In this document: positions 30,939 through 40,428 of the stretch, piece after piece
Numbering within the stretch: the stretch's first letter is position 1
How the letters are laid out: every line of letters starts with the position of its first letter
From: Planctomycetes bacterium TMED75
Lineage (GTDB): Bacteria > Planctomycetota > Phycisphaerae > Phycisphaerales > SM1A02
Length of the DNA stretch: 64,000 nucleotides
Assembly: GCA_002171655.1 (NCBI GenBank)
Contig: NHEC01000014.1
Span: 1-64,000 of the forward strand
Direction: 5' to 3'
The notes under the pieces: model-generated
Told to the model about the DNA's origin: nothing
What the model saw: only the letters and a program-made list of their open reading frames with translations
Database searches by the model: none
Made by a program: the position numbers and the translations under genes

Positions 30939-32474
30939 TCAGTGCGGCAGGGAGGAATCACCGAATCCACCGGCCCCGTATTCCTGCTCGGCCGACATGT
31001 GACTCCGATCACGGTACCGAGTGGATGCACCATCCCAAACGAGATGGACCGTTCCAGTCGGTCCGTTTCGCTGCTTTGCGATGATGATTTCACCAACCCC
31101 GACCCGATCAGGATTTGCAACGGCCCAATCTGGATCATGCCTGTGGTAGTACTCCTCCCGATGAAGCATCATCACCACGTCAGCATCCTGCTCGATTGAT
31201 CCAGATTCACGCAGATCGCTGAGGCGAGGGCGATGGCCCTCGCGTTGCTCTGCCGCACGATTGAGCTGACTGAGACAGATCACCGGGACTTCGAGCTCAC
31301 GGGCCATCGCCTTCACACCACGGCTCAATTCAGAAACTTCTTGCTGCCGGCTTTCAGTACGTCCGCCGGCGTGCATCAGCTGAAGGTAGTCGATCACGAG
31401 AAGCTTGATCCCGAAGCGCTCCTTCATCCGTCGCGCCTTGGAACGCAGTTGGAGCAGTGAGAGACCCGGGGTGTCATCGATGTACAAGGGAGATTGCTTG
31501 AGCTCGTCGCATGCGGCGAAGATCTTCGAGAAATCCTCGGTTCGCAGCATGTTGCGGCGGAGTCTCTGCGAATCGATGCCTCCGCGGGCACAGATGAGTC
31601 TCTGCACCAGCTGCTGGCGGCCCATTTCGAGCGAGAAAATGACGGCAGGGTGTTCCGCCATGGCGACGTGCTCGATCATGTTCAAGGCCACTGCCGTCTT
31701 ACCCATTGAAGGACGGGCGGCAAGGATGATCAGCTCTCCTGGCTGCAATCCGTTGGTCAATTCGTCGAGATCCATGAACCCCGAGGGCAGACCGGTCATT
31801 GATCGGCCTTCATTGTCCTCGATCGCACGAATTGCTTCATCAAGCAGTGAGCCCAGATCCTGAGCCGAAGCATGTTCGCGCTTCTGTGCGATGTGGAAGA
31901 TTCTCTGCTCTGCCTGCTCGAGGATCTCCTGAGCCTCTTCCGTACTCGTGTGGGCCTCGACAAGCGTTGTACCGGCCGCTTCGATCAATTCCCTCAAGGT
32001 TGCCTTCTCGCGAACGATTCGAGCGTAGTAGGGAGCATTTGATGCACTGGGCACGCTTTCCGCCAGCTTGACGATGTATTCGATCCCCCCCACATCCTCA
32101 AGAAGATCGGTATCGATGAGTCGCTGAGTCAGCTGCTCGCCATCAAGCGCGCCGTTCTTGTCGTACAGCTCGATCATCGTTTCGAAGAGCACTTGGTGCG
32201 CAGCACGATAGAAGTCTCCACCAGTGGAGACGATGGGAATCACCTCGGGAATGACCGAGTGGTCCCACAGCATGGCACCAAGCAGACTCATCTCGGCTCC
32301 AGGTGCATGTGGAGGCAGCGCCTCGATGAGTCGGGTCAGATCCCTGCCACCAAGGCCGGTGCCAAGCCCTGATTGTGCGCCAGATCGGGCAAGCGAAGAC
32401 TCCCTTTCCGCTCGACCACCACTCCCCTTCCAGGGGCCACCTTCGTCGGAGGTTGTATCACCACGAACACTCAT
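30939..32474 (-). CDS. dnaB: Replicative DNA helicase
   Basis: PHAPGAEMSLLGAMLWD, LIILAARPSMGKTAVALNM, LLVIDYLQLMHAGGR, SDLRESGSIEQDADVVMMLHREEYY. Confidence 0.95.
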   Translation of the reverse strand: MSVRGDTTSDEGGPWKGSGGRAERESSLARSGAQSGLGTGLGGRDLTRLIEALPPHAPGAEMSLLGAMLWDHSVIPEVIPIVSTGGDFYRAAHQVLFETMIELYDKNGALDGEQLTQRLIDTDLLEDVGGIEYIVKLAESVPSASNAPYYARIVREKATLRELIEAAGTTLVEAHTSTEEAQEILEQAEQRIFHIAQKREHASAQDLGSLLDEAIRAIEDNEGRSMTGLPSGFMDLDELTNGLQPGELIILAARPSMGKTAVALNMIEHVAMAEHPAVIFSLEMGRQQLVQRLICARGGIDSQRLRRNMLRTEDFSKIFAACDELKQSPLYIDDTPGLSLLQLRSKARRMKERFGIKLLVIDYLQLMHAGGRTESRQQEVSELSRGVKAMARELEVPVICLSQLNRAAEQREGHRPRLSDLRESGSIEQDADVVMMLHREEYYHRHDPDWAVANPDRVGVGEIIIAKQRNGPTGTVHLVWDGASTRYRDRSHMSAEQEYGAGGFGDSSLPH

Positions 32475-32568
32475 GTCTCAGGATATGACCAGCTCACATG
32501 GGGATTCTGACGATTGCGTCAGTTCATCCACGCAAATTGATTTGAAAGAGTGGAAAAGTGGTCTCGGT

Positions 32569-32603
32569 AAAAAAAACGGCTCCTGATCATCAGGAGCCGT
32601 TTT
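32569..32603 (-). terminator. Terminator downstream of the HU gene
   Basis: AAAACGGCTCCTG atcat CAGGAGCCGTTTT, 13 bp perfect stem flanked by A/T runs. Confidence 0.85.
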
Positions 32604-32631
32604 ACACATCACGATTGGTTGGTGGCTTGAG

Positions 32632-32973
32632 TCAGTCCACCGAGTCAGCGGTCGTGACAACCTCGATGTTCAACTCCTGTTCGACATCGGGTTGTTCGAG
32701 TGTCTCACGCATGAGTCGTCCCACCTTGAACTTCACGGTACGTCGTGCAGGTACATGCACGCGTTCGAGAGTCTTGGGGTTCTGGGCGACTCGTGGTGCT
32801 CGATCTTTGATCTCGAAGACTCCGAAATCCCTGAATTCAAGGCGATTGCCTCGACCAAGTTCGTCGATGACCTGATCCAAAAAGGCTTGGACGGTCTTCT
32901 TGACATCCGCTCGACGTTGTTGGGTCGTGTCGGCGATTCGGTCGATGAGGTCTTTTTTAGTTGTGGTTGCCAT
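32632..32973 (-). CDS. HU/IHF family DNA-binding protein
   Basis: MATTTKKDLIDRIADTTQQRRADVKKTVQAFLDQVIDELGRGNRLEFRDFGVFEIKDRAPRVAQNPKT. Confidence 0.93.
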   Translation of the reverse strand: MATTTKKDLIDRIADTTQQRRADVKKTVQAFLDQVIDELGRGNRLEFRDFGVFEIKDRAPRVAQNPKTLERVHVPARRTVKFKVGRLMRETLEQPDVEQELNIEVVTTADSVD

Positions 32974-33069
32974 GCGCGGGCCCCTTAACACGGGTCATCT
33001 CTGTACCAATCATTCAGACCAAGCTTCCGGCATTGGGATCTGAAGGAATGGGGATCAGCAAAGGCCCAC

Positions 33070-33093
33070 AAAAAACCAACACCCACGTGCTGG
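33070..33093 (-). terminator. Probable terminator downstream of 33178-33558
   Basis: Minus strand: CCAGCAC GTGG GTGTTGG TTTTTT (7 bp stem, one G:U). Confidence 0.6.
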
Positions 33094-33177
33094 CACAGCT
33101 CTGCTGATCCGCAATGACGAGTATCGTCAGATGGATGCCGGGGGTCAAGCCTTCATATCGGACTACGAATGCTTCGG

Positions 33178-33558
33178 TCAGCGGGAAATGCGCTTGACCG
33201 CGTAGGTGGTGTCCTGATAGACGTTGAACGGACGTCCGACAGAAGTGAACTGCCGATCAAATATGAGGCGTTCGTAGCCATCCTCGACCCGCTCGAAAGG
33301 GGTTTCCCGGGTCCCTAGCCTGGAGTCGTTGCGACCGCTGAAGGGTCCAAACTCAGCGCCAGTTTCAGGCAAGCCTGCCATCAATTGGACCATTCGCAGC
33401 TCACCTGAAGGGACCACCAACGAACAGGAACTGGGAATGAGGGCCGCTGAAGAGGTTTTTGTCTGCTGAGAAGCGCATCCTGAGCCCATGAGGACCAGTC
33501 CACCTGCGAGCAGGGTGGGAGCGACGCCTTTGCAAAGAAGAGAGACCAGTCTCATCAT
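33178..33558 (-). CDS. Hypothetical lipoprotein
   Basis: LLCKGVAPTLLAGGLVLMGSGCASQQTKTSS signal with lipobox-like Cys. Confidence 0.6.
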   Translation of the reverse strand: MMRLVSLLCKGVAPTLLAGGLVLMGSGCASQQTKTSSAALIPSSCSLVVPSGELRMVQLMAGLPETGAEFGPFSGRNDSRLGTRETPFERVEDGYERLIFDRQFTSVGRPFNVYQDTTYAVKRISR

Positions 33559-33767
33559 CGGATCCTCGTTTTCGTATTTCAGAGCTCAAAGCCGCCTCGG
33601 GCGACAAATAACGGGAATCAGGCAATCAGCTGCTGGCTGAGCCTTCCAGTCGGTTCACTTCATGGTGACACGACCTTGTGGCCAGTCCAGACGAAATCCG
33701 AGCCTTGCCGGCGGATGGGAGTAAAGGCCACGCCTTCAGGGGATCACTCAAGGTCCTAGAACGCGAA

Positions 33768-35300
33768 TCAGGGTTCCGACCTGATCCGTTCGATCAGGGC
33801 GCTGGATCCCAGGCCAGGCCTCAAGGCTAATACGCGTACCTCGACACCAAGTTCGTTGAGCAGGTCAAACTCCGCGATCTCTTCCGGAGCATAATCCCCA
33901 CCTTTGACGTAGACATCAGGACGGACTGCCTTGATCAACTCATGAGCTCCTGGCTCCTCGAAGACCACCAGATAATCGATGCACTTGAGCTCGCCGAGAA
34001 TTTCAAGACGCTCTTGCTGTGTGAAGATCGGCCGATCTGGTCCCTTAAGGGCTGCAACCTGGTGATCGGAATTGAGGCCGACAACCAGAACATCACCTAC
34101 CAGGCTGGCTTCACGGAGGTAGGCAACGTGACCCGCATGAATGACATCAAAGCAGCCATTGGTCAGTACGATCCGACGCCCCTGAGAACGCAACCGATCA
34201 AGTTCCTCAACTAACTGACCGAGCTCGCGATGATTGGACGCCCCGCCAGGAACCTCATGGAGAAGCGCATGTCGAAGTTCATGAAGTGGAATCGGCCGGA
34301 CCCCGAAAGTTTCGACTTCCAGACCGGCTGCGACATTGGCCAAGTGAATGGAATCTACGGGATCAAGTGAATGGGCGTACGAGGCCGCGAGGACTGCAAG
34401 AACCACATCGCCAGCCCCCGTGACGTCATAGACATTGCGAACGCGAGTCGGGATGTGAACTGGACTTGACTGAGCGTTGTGAGCAAGAACCGCACCCTCC
34501 CGGTCGATGGTAACCACGACCTGCTCAATGCCGAGAGAACTACGCAAGGCGGCAGCGAGTCGTTTGCCACGGGCCACTCCTCCGTCATCCGATGAGACCT
34601 GTTCAATCGAATCACCAAGGACCAACTCGGCTTCACTTCGGTTGGGCGTGATCAGATTGGCGCCGGAGTAGAGTTCGTATGAAGTGCGTGGAGCGGGATC
34701 GACCAGAACTGGAACGCCATGCTTGGAAGCGAGACGAATCACTTCCTGACAGACATGTTCGGAGCAGACCCCTTTTCCGTAATCCTCGATGCAGATGACA
34801 TCGCTTCCAGTAATTGCTGCTTCGAAGCCATTGAGAAGTGCCGCCTCCATCGCAGTTGAGAGTGGAGCGGTGGATTCAAAGTCCAGACGAAACATCTTCT
34901 GAGGGTGCCGATGCTGTGCAAGGCCCACCAGGCTTTGTTTCACCGTGGTTGGCCTCGTTTCATCGGTGGTCAGACCGCTGACATCACAACCGATCTCTTC
35001 CAGACCAGCTCTCAGAAGCCTGCCTTCAGAATCATTGCCGACCACTCCGACACAATGAACCTCACCGCCCAGCGCCGTGAGGCATGCCGCAACGTTTCCC
35101 GATCCGCCCGGTGTGCTGCATACATCCTGGTGCGAACGAGCACGCAGGATGGGGACGGGAGCCTCGGGGCTCAGACGTTCAACCGTTCCCTTGATTTGCT
35201 GATCAAGCATGAAATCGCCGACCAGCAGCACTTTGAAGGAGCTGAATTCATCAACCGCCCGACACAGCTTGAGAAAAATGTTTTCTGGATCCGCATTCAT
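33768..35300 (-). CDS. hldE: Bifunctional heptose-7-phosphate kinase / heptose-1-phosphate adenylyltransferase
   Basis: Kinase: VLLVGDFMLDQQIKGTVERLSPEAPVPIL, NVYDVTGAGDVVLAV; adenylyltransferase: RIVLTNGCFDVIHAGHVAYL, YVKGGDY. Confidence 0.93.
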   Translation of the reverse strand: MNADPENIFLKLCRAVDEFSSFKVLLVGDFMLDQQIKGTVERLSPEAPVPILRARSHQDVCSTPGGSGNVAACLTALGGEVHCVGVVGNDSEGRLLRAGLEEIGCDVSGLTTDETRPTTVKQSLVGLAQHRHPQKMFRLDFESTAPLSTAMEAALLNGFEAAITGSDVICIEDYGKGVCSEHVCQEVIRLASKHGVPVLVDPAPRTSYELYSGANLITPNRSEAELVLGDSIEQVSSDDGGVARGKRLAAALRSSLGIEQVVVTIDREGAVLAHNAQSSPVHIPTRVRNVYDVTGAGDVVLAVLAASYAHSLDPVDSIHLANVAAGLEVETFGVRPIPLHELRHALLHEVPGGASNHRELGQLVEELDRLRSQGRRIVLTNGCFDVIHAGHVAYLREASLVGDVLVVGLNSDHQVAALKGPDRPIFTQQERLEILGELKCIDYLVVFEEPGAHELIKAVRPDVYVKGGDYAPEEIAEFDLLNELGVEVRVLALRPGLGSSALIERIRSEP

Positions 35301-35310
35301 GAGAACCAGT

Positions 35311-36354
35311 CTACAGCGCGATCGGCTTTCCACAGGCCGTGGAAAGTGCTTGTTCCAGCTGATCCTGACCGCGGGTGAATTCAATACTGACCTCTGGAAC
35401 GAGGATGGGGATATTCTCGGTGGTCACCAGCTCGGTTTCCCTCAGCTTTACCCAATCCTTGGCCGGTACCAACAGTCCGTCACAGTCCTTTGCGAGGGAC
35501 CGGATCCGGTTGATCTCCGCGGAATCGTACAGGGCATGGTCTCGAAGGGCTCGATGGAAAACCACATCGAATCCCTCCCGTCGCACATGAGACTCGAACG
35601 CTGCAGGATTGCCGAGGCCACTGACGATGCCGATACGAGTGAGGGGGAGCTCGGAGGACGTGGCGAGACGATGCAGAAGCTGCCCATTGGAGTACACATC
35701 GATGCCCGACCAGACATGGCGCGCCCACGCATCGGGACCGGAGCCTCGATGGCGGAGGACCGACTCGAATACAACGTCGTCGGTCTTGGAGTCCGCGGCG
35801 TTAGTCACCAGAACCAGGTCCGCTCGTTGTATCCGGCTGGCTGGCTCACGCAACCAACCATGAGGCAGCAGGTCACCATCCAGAGCGGGCCTCGACGCAT
35901 CCACCAGGACGATGTCGAGGTCTCGGTGCAGACAACGATGCTGAAAACCATCATCGAGAAGCAGGACGTCGAATGAACCCGGGGAGGACTCAAGCATGGA
36001 AAGTGCCGACCCAGCACGATCCGCTCCGACCAGCACCGGGATTTTTTCCAGACGCATTCGATACTCGATGGCTTCATCAGAGCCGTTGGTCTCATCGGCT
36101 CTGTATCCACGGAGTGCGACTCCCGGAGCTCCTCCAGAGTCTGCGATTGCTTGGGCGAATCTGGTGGTCACTGGGGTCTTGCCGGTGCCTCCGGCAGTGA
36201 GATTACCGATGGAGATAACCGGAACTGGAAGCTGTATCGGTGTGAGGTTCGCCATTCGCCTGGCAGAAACCCGTTCACCAAGTCCGTAGAGTCGTGCTGC
36301 AACCCAGGACAAGGGGCTCAATGAGTTTGGCAGTGGACCGCCTTCAGCCTTCAT
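35311..36354 (-). CDS. lpxK: Tetraacyldisaccharide 4'-kinase
   Basis: VPVISIGNLTAGGTGKTPVTTRFA, DVLLLDDGFQHRCLHRDLDIVLVDA. Confidence 0.93.
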   Translation of the reverse strand: MKAEGGPLPNSLSPLSWVAARLYGLGERVSARRMANLTPIQLPVPVISIGNLTAGGTGKTPVTTRFAQAIADSGGAPGVALRGYRADETNGSDEAIEYRMRLEKIPVLVGADRAGSALSMLESSPGSFDVLLLDDGFQHRCLHRDLDIVLVDASRPALDGDLLPHGWLREPASRIQRADLVLVTNAADSKTDDVVFESVLRHRGSGPDAWARHVWSGIDVYSNGQLLHRLATSSELPLTRIGIVSGLGNPAAFESHVRREGFDVVFHRALRDHALYDSAEINRIRSLAKDCDGLLVPAKDWVKLRETELVTTENIPILVPEVSIEFTRGQDQLEQALSTACGKPIAL

Positions 36355-36772
36355 CGGTGCCGTCTCTTTCGTTGATCGAAACCGAATCCTGTGACGATTG
36401 CCTCAGATTAGATTGGATTTCCTGAGCTGCCAACAAGGCATCCTGCAGGAGCATCCGACGGTAAATGAAAAAACTGTTGAGAACATCCATACCAACCAGA
36501 AGCACAAAGAGGAAAAGAAGTCCGATTGCCGCCAGCCACGAGTTGACGTAATCGGCAGGGCTGATTTCCGAGTCGACGAAGGATGCCGCCCTGACCAGAG
36601 CAAAGATGGCGAGTGCGGCAAGCACCAGTGAGGCTCGCCGAATACCGCGGCGTGAGGGCTCGACGTCCCGCCGACCGAGTCGCTGCCAGTACCACGCACA
36701 GGTGAGCAGCAGCAGGCCACCCAGGCCAATGCTGAGAAAGGGTGACATGTCAATCTGGGCGAGCAACATCAT
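36344..36772 (-). CDS. Hypothetical membrane protein
   Basis: ORF with several hydrophobic segments; tightly packed between lpxK and maf. Confidence 0.6.
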   Translation of the reverse strand: MMLLAQIDMSPFLSIGLGGLLLLTCAWYWQRLGRRDVEPSRRGIRRASLVLAALAIFALVRAASFVDSEISPADYVNSWLAAIGLLFLFVLLVGMDVLNSFFIYRRMLLQDALLAAQEIQSNLRQSSQDSVSINERDGTDEG

Positions 36773-37380
36773 GGACCACCATTGAGCAAGCGTTCAAGCT
36801 GTGGACGCAACCGCCGAATGGGAAGGCCCATGACCGTCGAGGGATCACCCACACAGGACACCGGCCAGCCTGCAGCCACTCGATCGGCAAGATTGTACCC
36901 GCCAGATTTTCCTTGCCACTCAGGTGAGTCGAGATATTTCTCAAGGAGATGGCCGTCCAAGGACCCCATGCTGACGTCGGCGACATCGCACCAGATGGAT
37001 CGCGACATGCTATCCCGATCAAGCAAGGCCACACCGGTGATGGTCCGGTGGCTGGATCCAATTAAAGCCGTAAGCATCTGCTCGGCCTCAGACCGGTTGC
37101 CTGGCTTGCCAAGCACTTTCCCATCAAGCTCGCACATGGTGTCGGCGGCGAGCAGGATCCCCCGGGAACCAAGCTCGGTGTCGTCCTGTTCCAAAAGGTT
37201 TCGATGGACACCAAGCGCCTTGAACCACGCACGAGCCGCGCAGATACCGAGCACACTTTGTTCGGTGAAACGAAGCTGATCGTCATCCAGGCAAGAACTT
37301 ATACAGGTGGGGTTGAAGCCAGCCTCCTGCAAAAGCTGTTTTCTACGAGGCGATGAACTCGCCAACCAGAGAGTTCTCAT
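36769..37380 (-). CDS. maf: Maf family nucleotide pyrophosphatase
   Basis: LWLASSSPRRKQLLQEAGF, LAADTMCELDGKVLGKP, GDPSTVMGLPI. Confidence 0.9.
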   Translation of the reverse strand: MRTLWLASSSPRRKQLLQEAGFNPTCISSCLDDDQLRFTEQSVLGICAARAWFKALGVHRNLLEQDDTELGSRGILLAADTMCELDGKVLGKPGNRSEAEQMLTALIGSSHRTITGVALLDRDSMSRSIWCDVADVSMGSLDGHLLEKYLDSPEWQGKSGGYNLADRVAAGWPVSCVGDPSTVMGLPIRRLRPQLERLLNGGP

Positions 37381-38423
37381 CAGCGGGCCCCAAGACGGTC
37401 GAGCGCATGTTCCAGCACCTGATCGAGGGCAATACCGTCAAGTGAGTTGGTCGATGTACTGGACGCACGATAGTCATGACCCGAGCCCGTGGCTGTCGGA
37501 GGGCGGAGGACGTGCTCAAGCGCTCCATAAGGGCCTACTTCCTCAGGATCCGTAGGACCAAACAGCCCGACTAATGGACGTGAAAAACCCACCGCGATGT
37601 GAAGTGGAGCGGAGTCGTTGGCCACGACTAGATTTGCGCCTTGAATTATGGCAAGCAGCTCCCCCACGCTGGTTCGACCGGCGAGCGAAGCGACTCGAAC
37701 TCCAGAAACGCCAACCGAGGCAGCAATTTCATCAATGGAGGCCTGCTCAGAGGAGCTGCCCACGAGTACAAAGTCACGGTGGCCATGCGCGGCCAGGGAG
37801 CCCATCAACTCGCACCAGCGTTCTCGAGGCCATTCCTTGCTGGCCCATCGGCTGCGGGGGGCGAGCACGATGTATGGGGCACCTGGATTCTGGGGGTGCA
37901 GACGCCACTGCTGCGATGAGGCGTCAGGCACGTGAAGACTCATGTCCATCTTGACCGGAACGCCGATCCCAGAAATCAGAGCCATGGTCCGATCGACAAC
38001 ATGCCGTTGCGAGCAAGGTATCCGGTCGGTTAAAAACACCCATCCGAATTCAGCTGCCCTGGCAAATCCAACTCTGCGCGGCGCTCCAGAAAACCAGGCA
38101 AACAGGCCGCTGCGAGCAAGTCCCTGGCAATCAAGGACCAGATCCCATCCAGGCCGAGACAGACTTCGCAGATAGGCAAGCGTCTTGAGGAGCCTTCGAG
38201 GGGACTTCCAAGCACCTCTGAGTGCCTGGCGAGGAAATGGAACCACCTCGTCAAGAGCTGGATGCGCTGAAACCGCCTCCGAAAACTCTTCTTGTATCAG
38301 CCAACCGATTCGGGCATCAGGCCACGCAGAGCGAAGCGAAGCCAGAACTGGGACCGTCCTGCAGACGTCACCAAGGGCACTGGGGCGGATGATGAGGATT
38401 GAGCTAGGGGTAGAATCAGTCAT
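37380..38423 (-). CDS. Glycosyltransferase family 9 (heptosyltransferase-like)
   Basis: ILIIRPSALGDVCRTVPVLASLRSAWPDARIGWL, VANDSAPLHIAVGFSRPLVGLFGPTDP. Confidence 0.9.
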   Translation of the reverse strand: MTDSTPSSILIIRPSALGDVCRTVPVLASLRSAWPDARIGWLIQEEFSEAVSAHPALDEVVPFPRQALRGAWKSPRRLLKTLAYLRSLSRPGWDLVLDCQGLARSGLFAWFSGAPRRVGFARAAEFGWVFLTDRIPCSQRHVVDRTMALISGIGVPVKMDMSLHVPDASSQQWRLHPQNPGAPYIVLAPRSRWASKEWPRERWCELMGSLAAHGHRDFVLVGSSSEQASIDEIAASVGVSGVRVASLAGRTSVGELLAIIQGANLVVANDSAPLHIAVGFSRPLVGLFGPTDPEEVGPYGALEHVLRPPTATGSGHDYRASSTSTNSLDGIALDQVLEHALDRLGAR

Positions 38424-38786
38424 CAAGTTCTCAGGGACTGCATAATCAGATGCAGCCATCGAAGCATCCTTCGCGAAGTATACGACGGGAGTCGACTCGG
38501 CAGTGTTCTTGACAGATACAGGGCGTTGGGACCATAGTTTCCCAACGATCCAGCCGGCGATCCGGTCTCTGGAGGCAAGGCTTCCGGTTGAACAGCCCTA
38601 CGGAGTATTGAAGCAATCAGCGCAGAGGAATCCCAACACGACGTTCCTGACCAGCATTCGGAAGCCTCGGAAGATGGCTCTGGAGAAGCGAACGGTGCGC
38701 AGAGTACCGAGGATGCGCGGGACGGCTCACGCACCGGGCAGGGTTTCGACACCGTAGTAGGGCGGATCGTCGTCGAACGGGGGCTG

Positions 38787-39974
38787 GTGACCTCGGACGA
38801 ACTGGACGAAGCATTGGAACTGGCTGCAAAGCGGCGCGAACTGGACCCCTCTCTTTCAGTCGCAGAAGTTCTGGTCGTCGAAGACATGATCACCCGGCGC
38901 CAGCTCGATCGTGTCCGAGGCGAATATGAAACCGACAAAAACAGTCAGCAGATTCCGGGGTACAAGATCCTGAGAAAGCTTGGAGCCGGAGCGATGGCGA
39001 CGGTGTTCCTGGCTCGCCAGCTGAGCTTAGATCGGTTGGTCGCGATCAAGGTACTTCCCAAGCGTTTCTCGGCAAACGAATCATTCATAGAACGCTTCTA
39101 TCGAGAAGGACGAGCGGCAGCCAAACTCAACGATTCCAATGTAGTTCAGGCCTACGACGTCGGCCAAGCAGGTGAACACCACTACTTCGTGATGGAATAT
39201 GTGGATGGTGAGACGGTTTATGACGCCATCAAACAGGAGAAGCGAATCAGCGAACGAGCTGCGCTCAAGATTCTCAAACAAGTCGCTTCGGCACTCAAGC
39301 ACGCTCATGAGCGGGGTTTCATCCACCGCGACATCAAGCCAAAAAACATCATGATTGCCTCCAATGGCACCGTAAAACTGGCAGACCTCGGACTTGCCAG
39401 AGCACTCAGCGACCAACAACTTGCCGAGTCCGAAGCGGGGCGCGCCTACGGCACCCCCTTCTACATCAGCCCGGAACAGATACGCGGTCGGGTGCAGATC
39501 GGTCCGGAGGCTGATATCTACGGCCTCGGGGCGACCATGTACCACATGGTGACAGGCAAGGTTCCATTCGAAGGGCGAACCCCTTCGCAAGTCATGCACC
39601 GTCACCTCAAGGACGACCTGGTGCCACCCGACCACGTCAACTCCAAGCTTTCGGCCGGTACCGCTCAGATCATCGAAATGATGCTGGAGAAGCGACCAAG
39701 CGACCGGTATGGGACGGCGTCTGACTTGATCGAGGACATCGACAGAGTGCTCGACAAGAAGAGACCGCTGCATGCAGGTTCAAGAATCGACCTTTCGACG
39801 GTTGCCCAGAGTCTCAGCAAGGATGAAACCGTTCCGGCCGGTCTTCCTGCGAGACCAGGGGCCCACTCTTCGACGCCCCGAGGCAGTCAAAGCGATGCAA
39901 CACTTAAGATCCTACTGATCACGATTGCCGGCCTGCTGGTTCTGATCCTGGCATTCATCTTCCTGTCGGGCTGA
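38787..39974 (+). CDS. Serine/threonine protein kinase with C-terminal TM; coding frame extends upstream of the track's GTG start
   Basis: Kinase motifs IHRDIKPKNIMIASNGTVKLADLGLAR, YGTPFYISPEQIRG; C-term LLITIAGLLVLILAFIFL; open frame back to 38592. Confidence 0.9.
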   Translation: MTSDELDEALELAAKRRELDPSLSVAEVLVVEDMITRRQLDRVRGEYETDKNSQQIPGYKILRKLGAGAMATVFLARQLSLDRLVAIKVLPKRFSANESFIERFYREGRAAAKLNDSNVVQAYDVGQAGEHHYFVMEYVDGETVYDAIKQEKRISERAALKILKQVASALKHAHERGFIHRDIKPKNIMIASNGTVKLADLGLARALSDQQLAESEAGRAYGTPFYISPEQIRGRVQIGPEADIYGLGATMYHMVTGKVPFEGRTPSQVMHRHLKDDLVPPDHVNSKLSAGTAQIIEMMLEKRPSDRYGTASDLIEDIDRVLDKKRPLHAGSRIDLSTVAQSLSKDETVPAGLPARPGAHSSTPRGSQSDATLKILLITIAGLLVLILAFIFLSG

Positions 39975-40428
39975 AACGAGCCATCAGTTCGATTTCAACG
40001 GTGGCACCCAAGGGGAGGGCGATGACTCCCACCGCAGCCCGCGCGTGACGCCCAGCCTCTCCAAAGAGATCCTGCATGAGTTCACTGGCACCATTGGCAA
40101 TGGCGGGTTGCCCATGAAAGCCTGCCTCGGATTGAACAAAGACCCCGAGTCGAAGGATCTGCTCAACCGAGTCCAGCCCACCGGGGAGCACTGAGTCGAC
40201 GACCGCCAAAGCGTTCAGGGCACACTGACGGGCTGCGTTTACAGCTTCTGCCTCACTCACCTCAGACGGAACAGACCCCTTGAACTGCAGGTTGCCTTCC
40301 ACCATGGGTATCTGACCACTCACGATGACCGTTCCCTCATGCACAACGGCTGGTAGATAGGCTGCAACGGGGTTCGGCGGGGTGGGCAGGCTCAAACCAA
40401 GCTCTGACAACTTGTGAGACGGGGTCAT
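39955..40428 (-). CDS. RidA/YjgF family protein
   Basis: VHEGTVIVSGQIPMVEGNLQFKGSVPSEVSEAEAVNAARQCALNALAVVDSVL, GRHARAAVGVIALPLGATVEIELMA. Confidence 0.88.
   Translation of the reverse strand: MTPSHKLSELGLSLPTPPNPVAAYLPAVVHEGTVIVSGQIPMVEGNLQFKGSVPSEVSEAEAVNAARQCALNALAVVDSVLPGGLDSVEQILRLGVFVQSEAGFHGQPAIANGASELMQDLFGEAGRHARAAVGVIALPLGATVEIELMARFSPTGR

Noticed and set aside
35209-35976. 255 aa plus-strand ORF opposite lpxK
   Set aside because: Antisense shadow; no motif.
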